A DNA stretch of 64,000 nucleotides from Antribacter gilvus (GTDB lineage Bacteria > Actinomycetota > Actinomycetes > Actinomycetales > Cellulomonadaceae). The stretch spans positions 248,001 to 312,000 of the forward strand of contig NZ_QXTH01000005.1 of assembly GCF_003946865.1 (NCBI RefSeq). Reading direction: 5' to 3'. A program made the translations under genes and the position numbers. This document shows positions 8,057-15,517 of this stretch, piece by piece. A model generated the notes under the pieces. It ran no database searches. It was given only the letters and a program-made list of their open reading frames with translations, and was not told where the DNA came from. Every line of letters begins with the position of its first letter. The first letter of the stretch is position 1.

Positions 8057-8644
8057 GTGCGCGACGACCCCTCATCTCGGCAGGTCCCGTCCCGCACCGT
8101 CGTCCTCGCCGGTCCTGCAGCGACCGGGAAGTCGACGCTCGGCGTCCTCCTGGCCCGCCGCCTCGGGCTTCCCTTCATCGACGTCGACGAGATCGCCTGG
8201 CCGTACTACGCCGAGGCCGGGTGGGACCTCGACCGGCTTGTCGCCCGCGTGCACGCCGTGGGCCGGGTCGCGGCCGAGCGGGAGTGGGAGCCAGCCCGGG
8301 CTCACACCGTGGAGCGGGTGCTGGCCGAGCACCCCGGCACCGTGATCGCCCTCGGCGCCGGGCACACCAGCTACTCCGACCTCGACTGCGCCTCGCGGGT
8401 GCGAACAGCGCTCGACGCGGCCTCCGATGTCGTCCTCCTGCTCCCCCACCCGGGCCCTGAACGCTCCGTGGCCGTCCTCCGGGAGCGCTCCGTCGCGAGC
8501 AAGAACACCGACTGGGTGGCCGACGGGCACGACTTCCTCGCGGAGTGGGTGGCGGATCCGCTCAACCACGAGGTCGCCACCATCACCGTGTACACCGAAG
8601 GTCTCGACCCTGAGGAGACCGTCGGCGAGGTGGTCAGGCTCTGA
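8057..8644 (+). CDS. Shikimate-kinase-like P-loop kinase
   Basis: A 195-residue protein from GTG 8057. VVLAGPAATGKSTLG contains a Walker A motif at residues 19-26, followed by LARRLGLPFIDVDEIAWP, the substrate-side acidic motif of small nucleoside/shikimate kinase-like P-loop enzymes. ALGAGHTSY and VVLLLPHP are core strands. It is not the biosynthetic AroK, which has a different glycine loop and an aro-gene context. The likely role is phosphorylation of a small molecule, perhaps resistance or salvage; the substrate is unknown. No ribosome site is obvious, so the start is moderately uncertain. Confidence 0.72.
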   Translation: MRDDPSSRQVPSRTVVLAGPAATGKSTLGVLLARRLGLPFIDVDEIAWPYYAEAGWDLDRLVARVHAVGRVAAEREWEPARAHTVERVLAEHPGTVIALGAGHTSYSDLDCASRVRTALDAASDVVLLLPHPGPERSVAVLRERSVASKNTDWVADGHDFLAEWVADPLNHEVATITVYTEGLDPEETVGEVVRL

Positions 8645-8668
8645 CGGCTCCATGACCGCTCGCCCGGT

Positions 8669-9397
8669 CTAGCCGAGGACGAAGGTGACGAAGCCCATGG
8701 TGCGGCGGTGGCCGCGTAACCAGGCGGTCCAGGCGCTGTCGAGCTCGGCCCGGACGGGATGGTCAGGGTGGTCGATGAGCCATTGCTCGCGCTCGCGGAG
8801 GTGACCGAGCTCGAAGTCGTCGAACTCGGTCCGGGTGGACTCGTGGAGATCGAGGATCCGCCATCCCGCTTCGTGCAGCTGGTCGACCAGGTCCGGCAAG
8901 CTGAGGCAGTCGGACTCCGAGGCTCCGGGCCACATGTGGGCCAGCTCGGCGGGCGCCGGCGCCGAGGTCCAGTACTCCATCCCGAACAACGCCCTCCCAC
9001 CGGGGAGGAGGTCGGCGCGGAGCTCACGGACCGCGGTGGGGAGATCCCCGAAGGCCTGGAAGGCGCCGAGCGAGATCAACAGGTCCGCCGGTTCTCGATG
9101 GTCGGTCGAGCTGCCGGACTCGAAACGGACCCGTCCGGTGAGGCCACGCTCCGTCGCGGTCGCACGCGCCCGTTGCACGTCGGGGTCGTGCACCTCGATC
9201 CCGAGTCCGGTCGCTCCAGGACACGCCGCCAGCGCCTGCAGCAGCACCTCGCCCCAGCCGCAGCCGTGGTCGACGATCCGCGTCGGCTGATGTTCAGCGG
9301 CACGTGCGATCAGACGGTCCAGCGACGCCTGACGAAGCGGGGAGTTGAGAAGGAGCAGCGATCCGGCGCCTGCGTTCGGCGGCTGGTCATCAGTCAT
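8669..9397 (-). CDS. SAM-dependent methyltransferase
   Basis: A 242-residue protein from ATG 9397 (MTDDQPPNAG). The Rossmann motif I is IVDHGCGWGEVLLQAL. GIEVHDPDVQRAR is the acidic strand that binds the SAM ribose, and LLISLGAFQAFGD is motif II/III. This is a class I methyltransferase of the ubiE/cyclopropane-synthase-like type. The frame is open far upstream, but only this part has coding character. It starts 20 bases after the squalene-cyclase-like gene on the same strand, so they are probably co-transcribed. The substrate is unknown. Confidence 0.82.
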   Translation of the reverse strand: MTDDQPPNAGAGSLLLLNSPLRQASLDRLIARAAEHQPTRIVDHGCGWGEVLLQALAACPGATGLGIEVHDPDVQRARATATERGLTGRVRFESGSSTDHREPADLLISLGAFQAFGDLPTAVRELRADLLPGGRALFGMEYWTSAPAPAELAHMWPGASESDCLSLPDLVDQLHEAGWRILDLHESTRTEFDDFELGHLREREQWLIDHPDHPVRAELDSAWTAWLRGHRRTMGFVTFVLG

Positions 9398-9417
9398 CTG
9401 CGGAGTCCATCCCACAG

Positions 9418-10407
9418 CTACCGGACGGGCAACGTGATTTCCTTCGCGTCCCACCAGTCCAGCACCCGGGCGCCGTAGAGGGTGAGCCACTTGGACGGCT
9501 CCCCTGCCCGCACGTCCACCTCGAACCACGCCCGGCCTGGGTGACGCCGCTCCTGGACCCACGTGCCGTCGGACTGCCGGGCGGCACGGATCAGCTCGAT
9601 CGCCTCGGCCATGCGGGGGTCGGGTCGCCCGCCGTCGTGCAGGTTCGCCTGGCGGAAGTAGTCGGCCGCGTTGAGCACGCTGTAGAACCAGCGGAACGGG
9701 TAGGCGTACGTGTTGACCCAGTACTCCACCGGCTCCCCGGTCGACAGTCGCTTGGAGAGCCCGCGCTCGAGCAGGTACTCCTCGCCGCCGCGCCGGGCCT
9801 CGCGCGTCGCGTCCGTGCCGCCGGTCGCTTCGTCGTACGCGAGGAGGCCCTTCAGCGAGTTCAGGGTCGAGTGGAACGACGACCGGGTCGAGCCCTCCAC
9901 CCACGCGCAGTTCCAGCCTCCGTCGGTCATCCGGTGCTCGACGAACCAGTCGACGAGCCCGCTGATGTCCGCGCCGAGCCACGTGCCGTTCGCGACGGTG
10001 TACCCGTTGATGCAGCAGTCCACCTCACCGCCCCAGTACGGCAGGTTGTCGTACTCCCAGCGGCTGTTCTCCGCGAGGAGCTCGGCCGTGCGACGCTCCC
10101 GCAGCACCGCGCCGTCGAGGCCCCACTCGCGCAGGGCGTTGAGGGACCAGGTCGTCGCCGTCCACGGCTGCCCTTCGACCGCCTCCTGGCTCTCGAAGTC
10201 GAAGTCCCCGGGGAAGTAGGCGCCACCGGCCCACTGCCCGTCGGGATCCTGGAGCGCGAGCAGATGCGCGCCGAAACCCTCCGTGGCGACCCGCGCCCGG
10301 GTGGCCTCCCACACCGCCGGAGGCTCGTTCAGCAGGTCCCGCTCGACCTGCCACCGCAGCGCGGGGTCCGAGTCGAGGAGCCAGTGGGTCAGGGCGTCGT
10401 CGGCCAT
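9418..10407 (-). CDS. Prenyltransferase/squalene-cyclase-like alpha-toroid protein
   Basis: A 329-residue protein rich in helix pairs and aromatic turns (DPDGQWAGGAYF, MTDGGWNCAWVEG, QSDGTWVQE). It shows the QW-like DGxW repeats of alpha/alpha-toroid proteins related to squalene cyclases and prenyltransferase beta subunits. It is much shorter than squalene-hopene cyclases (about 630 aa) and lacks a DxDD motif, so cyclase activity is doubtful. Such proteins are common in actinobacteria and uncharacterised. It forms a likely two-gene unit with the methyltransferase downstream. Confidence 0.7.
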   Translation of the reverse strand: MADDALTHWLLDSDPALRWQVERDLLNEPPAVWEATRARVATEGFGAHLLALQDPDGQWAGGAYFPGDFDFESQEAVEGQPWTATTWSLNALREWGLDGAVLRERRTAELLAENSRWEYDNLPYWGGEVDCCINGYTVANGTWLGADISGLVDWFVEHRMTDGGWNCAWVEGSTRSSFHSTLNSLKGLLAYDEATGGTDATREARRGGEEYLLERGLSKRLSTGEPVEYWVNTYAYPFRWFYSVLNAADYFRQANLHDGGRPDPRMAEAIELIRAARQSDGTWVQERRHPGRAWFEVDVRAGEPSKWLTLYGARVLDWWDAKEITLPVR

Positions 10408-10444
10408 GGATCGACTGTAGCGACGGGCACCGACATCGTCCCGG

Positions 10445-10960
10445 TCAGGCCGGGCTGCTCGCCGGCCCGCCTCGGCCCGGAACCCTCTGGCTCTCGACCA
10501 CCACGGCCATCGCCCGGTCGAACGCCGCGTGCTCCGCGTCCGTCAGCGGCTCGAGCAGCCGCTCGAGCGCTCCGTCCGCCGCGGCGCGGAAGGCGGCGGC
10601 GGACCGGGCGCCGTCCTCGGTCAGCACGACGTGGAGCGCGCGACGGTCACCCGGAACCGCCGCCCGTCGCACCAGCCCGCGCCGCTCGGCCCGGTCGACG
10701 AGACCCGTGAGGGCCGCCTTCTCGGCGCCGAGCGCGTGCGCGAGCTCGGCCATGCGCCACGGCCCTCGCTCCAGGATGCACAGCATCCGAGCCTGCACCG
10801 GGGTCAGGTCGCAGTCGCTCGCGACCCGCGCGACCACCCCGTCCACCAGGCTCGCCAGTCGGGCCAGCACGGGCATCGCGCCGACGCCGGCGTTCGCGCA
10901 GGTCGGGACGTCCGGTTCGGTCTGGAGCTGGTCCTCGAAGATCATGTACCAAAGGTACAT
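10445..10960 (-). CDS. MarR-family transcriptional regulator
   Basis: Up to 171 residues with a MarR winged helix: LTPVQARMLCILERGPWRMA, ELAHALGAEKAALTGLVDRA, RRGLVRRAAVPGDRRALHVV (wing D-R-R), and a C-terminal dimerisation helix. Three starts are possible (ATG 10960, 10945 and 10876). The first two lie inside a perfect palindrome that looks like the gene's own operator, so the true start may be 10876. It is divergent from the DUF6069 membrane protein gene, its probable target. Confidence 0.82.
   Translation of the reverse strand: MYLWYMIFEDQLQTEPDVPTCANAGVGAMPVLARLASLVDGVVARVASDCDLTPVQARMLCILERGPWRMAELAHALGAEKAALTGLVDRAERRGLVRRAAVPGDRRALHVVLTEDGARSAAAFRAAADGALERLLEPLTDAEHAAFDRAMAVVVESQRVPGRGGPASSPA
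10944..10960. promoter_or_regulatory. 17-bp perfect palindrome, probable MarR operator
   Basis: ATGTACC (10944-10950), AAA, GGTACAT (10954-10960): perfect arms at the 5' end of the MarR gene, in the region shared with the divergent DUF6069 gene. Size and symmetry suit a MarR dimer. Confidence 0.6.
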
Positions 10961-10990
10961 TCCCTGGATAGTTTATGTCGTGTACTGTCA

Positions 10991-11005
10991 GTCACACGAA
11001 GTGAC
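10991..11005. promoter_or_regulatory. GTCAC-N5-GTGAC dyad upstream of the DUF6069 gene
   Basis: GTCAC (10991-10995), ACGAA, GTGAC (11001-11005) lies 35 bases before the ATG at 11040, probably within its leader or promoter. It could be a second regulator site or a short 5' hairpin. Confidence 0.35.
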
Positions 11006-11039
11006 CGGGCCCGGAAAGGCCCCCTACCAGGAGGTACGC

Positions 11040-11450
11040 ATGACCTCGACCACGTCCGAGATGTCGTCCATCGCGGCGAAGCGCAAGATCACGCCCGCCC
11101 ACGTCGCCGTCGTCACCGTCGTCGCGCTCGCCATCAACCTCGTCATCCTGTGGTTCGGCCCGCTCGCCGGCGCGTCGATGCAGGTCGGCCAGCCCGCACC
11201 GGTCACCGCGATCCCGGTGGCCTTCTTCACGATCGTCCCGCTGCTCCTGGCGAGCGTCGTCGTCGCCCTCGCCGGGCGCCGCAACCCCGGCTTCCGCCGC
11301 ATCGCCGCGTGGGCCGGTCTCGCCTTCGCGCTCGTCAGCTGCGCGGCCCCGTTCGCGGTCGCCGCGGACACCGCGACCGCCTACACGCTCTCGGCCATGC
11401 ACGTGGTGTGCGGCGTCGCCTGGTTCCGCATCGCCTACCCCCACCGCTGA
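11040..11450 (+). CDS. DUF6069-like four-helix membrane protein
   Basis: A 136-residue protein from ATG 11040, with AGGAGG at 11029-11034. After a basic N-terminus there are about four membrane segments (VAVVTVVALAINLVILWF, FFTIVPLLLASVVVALAG, IAAWAGLAFALVSCAAPFAV, TLSAMHVVCGVAWFRIAY). Spacing and the conserved C-terminal helix match the DUF6069 family of small actinobacterial membrane proteins, whose function is not known. It is divergent from the MarR gene and probably controlled by it. Confidence 0.8.
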   Translation: MTSTTSEMSSIAAKRKITPAHVAVVTVVALAINLVILWFGPLAGASMQVGQPAPVTAIPVAFFTIVPLLLASVVVALAGRRNPGFRRIAAWAGLAFALVSCAAPFAVAADTATAYTLSAMHVVCGVAWFRIAYPHR

Positions 11451-11490
11451 GGGCACGGGCGGCCCCCGCCGCGGCGTCACCCACTGCGGC

Positions 11491-11550
11491 GTCGGTCGCC
11501 TGTCGCCGGGTCGGTCGATCAAGTGACCGACCCGGCGACAACGGACCGAC
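11491..11550. repeat. Intergenic palindrome, copy A (likely bidirectional terminator)
   Basis: The core arms at 11501-11516 and 11525-11540 are perfect 16-bp inverted repeats (TGTCGCCGGGTCGGTC and its complement) with 8 bases between. A partly paired outer arm reaches 11491 and 11550. It lies between convergent genes. The same 16-bp core is found again at 54450-54489, 43 kb away. Confidence 0.65.
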
Positions 11551-11570
11551 CCGGGCGAGGGCCCCAGCAC

Positions 11571-12269
11571 TCACCCGACGGCGGGCGCCTCGCGCCGGTA
11601 GCCCTCGAACAGCAGCCCTCCGCCGGCCTCCAGCGCGGCGCCCGCCAGCGCGACCAGCACCGCTTCCTCGTGCGCGGCCACCACCCACCGGGCGGCCCAC
11701 GACGGGTCCCACGTGCGCAGCTCGCGCAGCAGCCACTTGCCGCCGCCGTCCCACCGTCCGGCGGCCAGGAGCGCCAGGTGCCCCACCCGCTCCCAGAGCA
11801 CCGACCTCACCACCGTCGCCTCGCCGTCGTCGCGAGCATGGGCCAGGTCGTCCAGCAGGTCGGTCACCGCGTAGCGCGCGTCCTCCAGCTCGCGGGTCGA
11901 CGCCGGACCGGGGCCGGCCTCCAGAACCCGGCGGCACTCCGCCTGGAAACCGTCCGCAGCGCCGGGAACGCCGGCGACCACCGTCCCGGTCGCCACCATC
12001 CGGGCGAGAGTCGGCTTACGGCGCCCGACCTCTCGGTCGAGGAACCACCGGTGCCCCGCCACGGTGTTGACGAACAGCTCCGCCGGCCAGCCCCGCCACC
12101 GCAGCGAGTCCCGGTGCCCGACAGCGCCGTCGGGGAGCACCACCACGATGTCCAGGTCCGACCCCGCCGTCCGGAGCAGAGGGTCCACAACGCTGCCCGT
12201 CAGCACCGCCCACCGGGCGTGCGGGTATCGGTCGGCGACCAGCGCGGCGGCGTCAGCAAGGGGATCCAC
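11571..12269 (-). CDS. Nucleotidyltransferase-domain protein
   Basis: About 232 residues from GTG 12269 (AGGA upstream). The N-terminus has the polymerase-beta-like nucleotidyltransferase signature LTGSVVDP followed by GSDLDIVVVLPD (GS then DxD), which binds the metal-nucleotide complex. A helical C-terminal domain follows (residues about 100-230). This is like aminoglycoside nucleotidyltransferase or MNT-type proteins. A longer start, GTG 12338, is possible. Substrate is unknown. It is convergent with the DUF6069 gene across palindrome A. Confidence 0.75.
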   Translation of the reverse strand: MDPLADAAALVADRYPHARWAVLTGSVVDPLLRTAGSDLDIVVVLPDGAVGHRDSLRWRGWPAELFVNTVAGHRWFLDREVGRRKPTLARMVATGTVVAGVPGAADGFQAECRRVLEAGPGPASTRELEDARYAVTDLLDDLAHARDDGEATVVRSVLWERVGHLALLAAGRWDGGGKWLLRELRTWDPSWAARWVVAAHEEAVLVALAGAALEAGGGLLFEGYRREAPAVG

Positions 12270-12406
12270 ACGCCGATCCTGCCTGGCGGGCAGACGCTCG
12301 TGCCATCCGATATCTGAAAAGCGGGCGCGAGCGCGCACCCACCCGTGGGGTCAGGCGCACCCGTGCATCGCGAGAAGACCGGCCCTGCGGTCGGCAGCCG
12401 GCACGG

Positions 12407-13525
12407 TCAGCCCTCCGCCGCCAGCACCGTGAACTCCGCCCGGCCGTACCGGACGCCGTTGATCTGGAGCTCGAGCGCATGCTCGCCCGGGTGGTAGCGG
12501 CGCGTGGTGATCACGCGGAACGAGTGCTCGCGCGCGATCTCGACGCTCTCGCCCGGGCCGACCACGCGGGTCGCCAGCTTGAACGTCTTGCCCGTCAGGG
12601 TTCCGTTCGCCTTGCGGTGGTGCACCACGTAGTCGATCGCCAACCGGGTGACCCCGGCCTCCCTGCTCCGGACCGACGCCGTGAACGCGAGCGCCTCGCC
12701 GATGGTCACGGTCGAGGACGCGAGCACCGGTCCTGTCACCTCCAGCTGCGCCGGCGTGAACCCGAGCAGCTCCAGCGCTCCGGGATGGCCCTTCTTCACC
12801 AGGGTTCGCAGCCCGTGCCGCACCAGCCGCGTCGTGTTCTCGGCGTTCTCCCCCGGCTCCGCCAGCCACGCCCCGGCGGTCTCGACCACCAGGTCCGGCG
12901 ACCGCCGGCTCAGGTCGTTGAGGTGGTTCGCGACCGACCGGCGGACGTCCTCGCTCTCGTCGAGGTACAGCGCGTCCAGGACCGGCAGGGTCGATCGCGG
13001 CTCGGCGAGGATCCCCGGCACCTGCACCGCCCAGGGCAGGAACGGTCGGGTGCCCTCCGACGCGAGCCGCCGCACGTCCGGGCTCGCCGACGCGGTCCAG
13101 CCGTGGATCGTCCGCAGCGCACGTGCGAGGTCGTGGTCGAGCAGCGGACGCAGCGCGAACTCGGACGTCAGGCGGCCGGTCAGCTCGGCGAGCAACGCGA
13201 GGGCGTCGTCGAACGCCTCGCTGGTCCCGTCGTCGATCGCCCTGGCCGCGACGGCGCTCGTCACCGGCCAGATCAGCCAGCCGGTGAACGACGGCGCCGC
13301 GACGCTCGCCGCCCGCACCGTCGCGGCGAACGACGCGTAGTCCCCCGGCAGGTCGGCCAGGAGCGCGTCCCGCAAGAGGTCGCTGCGCTCGCGGAGCGAC
13401 AGCGGCGCGAGGACGCCCTCGGCCGCACGCACACCGCCGAAGGGCACGCCGGGCGCGGCGACCTCCAGCGCGGAGACCAGCGCACGCACGGTCGGGGCGC
13501 CGATCAGCTCGTCGGCAAAGGGCAT
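12407..13525 (-). CDS. AlkC-like DNA alkylation repair protein
   Basis: A 372-residue protein from ATG 13525. The N-terminus MPFADELIGAPTVRALVSAL and the helical HEAT-like repeats (SEDVRRSVANHLNDLSRRSP, NTTRLVRHGLRTLVKKGHPG) fit the AlkC/AlkD alkylpurine glycosylase family. A beta-rich C-terminal part (from about residue 265, ending in INGVRYGRAEFTVL) resembles the Ig-like domain of the AlkC branch. Such proteins excise 3-methyladenine-type lesions, including N3-methylcytosine for AlkC. It is followed on the same strand by the nucleotidyltransferase gene. Confidence 0.8.
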   Translation of the reverse strand: MPFADELIGAPTVRALVSALEVAAPGVPFGGVRAAEGVLAPLSLRERSDLLRDALLADLPGDYASFAATVRAASVAAPSFTGWLIWPVTSAVAARAIDDGTSEAFDDALALLAELTGRLTSEFALRPLLDHDLARALRTIHGWTASASPDVRRLASEGTRPFLPWAVQVPGILAEPRSTLPVLDALYLDESEDVRRSVANHLNDLSRRSPDLVVETAGAWLAEPGENAENTTRLVRHGLRTLVKKGHPGALELLGFTPAQLEVTGPVLASSTVTIGEALAFTASVRSREAGVTRLAIDYVVHHRKANGTLTGKTFKLATRVVGPGESVEIAREHSFRVITTRRYHPGEHALELQINGVRYGRAEFTVLAAEG

Positions 13526-13601
13526 GGCGACTCCCGGTCTGGTCCGCGGACGTCCGTCACCGAACTGTAGGCGCCGCACCGCCCCGCCGTCGGGCAGCCC
13601 G

Positions 13602-14135
13602 TCAGGAGGGGAACGCCGCGACGCCCAGGTGCACGGTGGTGAGCTCCGGACCGTCGACGAGGAGCGCCACCGTGCCGTAGCCGCCCGCCTCCGGCGAGAA
13701 GGAGCCGTCCCAGAAGCGGGAGCCCTCGGGGACGGTCGTGACAGCGGTGTCGCTGAGCAACGCGCCGGGCTCACCGGCGGGTGGGATGCTCAGGTCGTCG
13801 ATCGCCATGCCGGTCAGCCCCTGGGCGAACTGCGCCACCGCGTCCGACGGCGCGTCGAACGTCACCGTGTACGCGTAGTGGTATCCGGGCCGGTCGGTCG
13901 TCTCGACGGTCGCGCCCTCGGCGTCGTCGGGCAGCGTCAGGTCCGCGAGCGCGAGAACCTCTGCGGGGTCGGTGAGCATCTGCTCCTCCTGGGCGTTGGT
14001 CGTGTCGGTGGGGCGGCCCTGGCCGTCGGTGCTGGTGCAGGCGCTGAGCAGCGGCGCCAGGGCGAGCACGCACGCCACCGCCGCACGGCTTCCGAGGCGC
14101 CAGGTCGCCCGGGGTGCCGCTGCGAGCTGAGTCAT
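13602..14135 (-). CDS. Small lipoprotein coupled to the WXG100 protein
   Basis: A 177-residue protein with a lipoprotein signal: basic N-terminus, hydrophobic stretch AAVACVLALAPLL, lipobox LLSAC with the modified cysteine at residue 33, then a polar linker. The mature part is a compact alpha/beta domain with no family I can name. Its ATG overlaps the stop of the WXG100 gene (ATGA), so the two are translated together. Position and surface location fit an immunity or partner lipoprotein for the secreted upstream protein, which is inference. Confidence 0.75.
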   Translation of the reverse strand: MTQLAAAPRATWRLGSRAAVACVLALAPLLSACTSTDGQGRPTDTTNAQEEQMLTDPAEVLALADLTLPDDAEGATVETTDRPGYHYAYTVTFDAPSDAVAQFAQGLTGMAIDDLSIPPAGEPGALLSDTAVTTVPEGSRFWDGSFSPEAGGYGTVALLVDGPELTTVHLGVAAFPS

Positions 14136-15310
14136 CCGGTTCCCTCCGAGGTGCGCGTCGACGACCTGCCGACCAGGTTGTACTCCTGGGCGAGCCCCTT
14201 GCGGTGCAGCTCCTGGAGCTCCGCGTCGGACACCGAGAGCGGCCCGATGTTGACGCCCTTGCCGCCGTCCCAGTTGTACCGGTCACGAGAGTTGACGGCC
14301 GTCTCGGTCTCGTACCGCCACTCACCACCGGGCGTGTCCGGCGGGTAGACGGTCACCTGGCCGTTGAGGTTGTAGCTGAAGCCACCTGTGGCGTAGTACC
14401 AGTTGGCACTCTGGCTCTGGCCCGCGTAGTACCCGTCCCAGGCCGTGTTGACCGGGAACGTCACCGGCCCGGTGGCCCCCGAGGCCTGCGCCCGCCGGAT
14501 CGCGTCCGCGCCGAGCTGCTCCTCGCGCGCCGTGACCTTGTCCTCGAACCCGGGAAGGTCCTTGAGCATCGTGTCGACCGGCTGCGTCAGGTCCTGGCCG
14601 GAGTTGTCGAGGAAGTGCAGGAGGTTGCGCGAGGCGTCGGACCAGCCGACCCCCGCCGCGTTCGCCGCCAGCTCGATCGCGTCCTCCTTGCGACGGTCCC
14701 AGAACCCGTCGTCCTCGGAGCCGTGCTCTCCCGAGCCTCCGTCCGGCGGCGACCAGGCGGGCGGCTCCGTGTCGGGGGCGCCCTCCCCGGGGACGGGGTC
14801 GCCCAGCCCACCCGGGTACGGCTGCGGGCCGGGGATGGAGTGCTCGGGATCGGCCGGCGTGGGACCCGCGTCCAGGTAGCCCTCGCGGCGGTCGTCCTCC
14901 TGCTGGTCCCGGTTCTCCTCGCGGTCCCGGTCGCCCTCGCGGTCGTCGCCGCTGCGGCCGGTCGCGTCGTCCCGGTCGGTACCCCTCGAGTCCCCGCGAT
15001 CGCCGCCCGCGTCACGTCCCTGGTCACGGCGTCCGCCGTCGTCGGCGGCGGACGTCTCGTCCTGCAGGTCCGCGTTGCGCGCGAGCTTCGTTCCCATCGC
15101 ACCGACGGCGGTCGCCGCCGCCTGGGCCGCGGGGCGGTGCACGGAGGACCACCGGGAGGCGAACTCCTCGGCGTTGGGGCCTTTCCACACCGAGGAGCGG
15201 ATGAGCTGGTCGACCGTGCGGGCCGCGTCGTCGATACGTTGGGCGTTCTTCTCGCACGCCTGCGCGAACGCGCGCAGCGCTGCGACGTCGGCCCCCCACA
15301 TCTCGCTCAT
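14132..15310 (-). CDS. WXG100-type secreted protein with C-terminal domain (possible polymorphic toxin)
   Basis: A 392-residue protein from ATG 15310 (ATG 15337 is an alternative). Residues 1-95 are helical, with the WxG turn at 42-44 (SSVWKGPNAEEF), as in ESX/type VII substrates. A long charged linker rich in Asp, Arg, Gln and Glu follows (about 100-150), then a Pro/Gly-rich stretch. The C-terminal domain (from about 215) includes the helix WDRRKEDAIELAANAAG and the tail YNWDGGKGVNIGPLSVSDAE. This is the N-trafficking/linker/C-effector layout of LXG/WXG polymorphic toxins. I recognise no toxin active site. No ESX secretion genes are in the window. Confidence 0.72.
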   Translation of the reverse strand: MSEMWGADVAALRAFAQACEKNAQRIDDAARTVDQLIRSSVWKGPNAEEFASRWSSVHRPAAQAAATAVGAMGTKLARNADLQDETSAADDGGRRDQGRDAGGDRGDSRGTDRDDATGRSGDDREGDRDREENRDQQEDDRREGYLDAGPTPADPEHSIPGPQPYPGGLGDPVPGEGAPDTEPPAWSPPDGGSGEHGSEDDGFWDRRKEDAIELAANAAGVGWSDASRNLLHFLDNSGQDLTQPVDTMLKDLPGFEDKVTAREEQLGADAIRRAQASGATGPVTFPVNTAWDGYYAGQSQSANWYYATGGFSYNLNGQVTVYPPDTPGGEWRYETETAVNSRDRYNWDGGKGVNIGPLSVSDAELQELHRKGLAQEYNLVGRSSTRTSEGTG

Positions 15311-15517
15311 CCCGCGTCCCCCCCCGTCTACGGCCATGGCCGTTGCTGAGGCCCGAGCATAGGGTCCGCCGGAGCGCCCGGCTATGGGGAGGAGTCCCCG
15401 TCCCGGCGTGTCGCCGCGTGGCCGGCACCACGGGTCCCGCGCGGTCCGCCGCGCCGCCGAGCAGCGAGGTTGGTCACGATCGGGCCCTGCGGGTAGAGCG
15501 CACCCGGAACCGGTTGA

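Noticed and set aside
8057-8644. Biosynthetic shikimate kinase AroK
   Set aside because: The P-loop enzyme has a different Gly-rich loop, lacks the shikimate-binding pattern and is not near aro genes.
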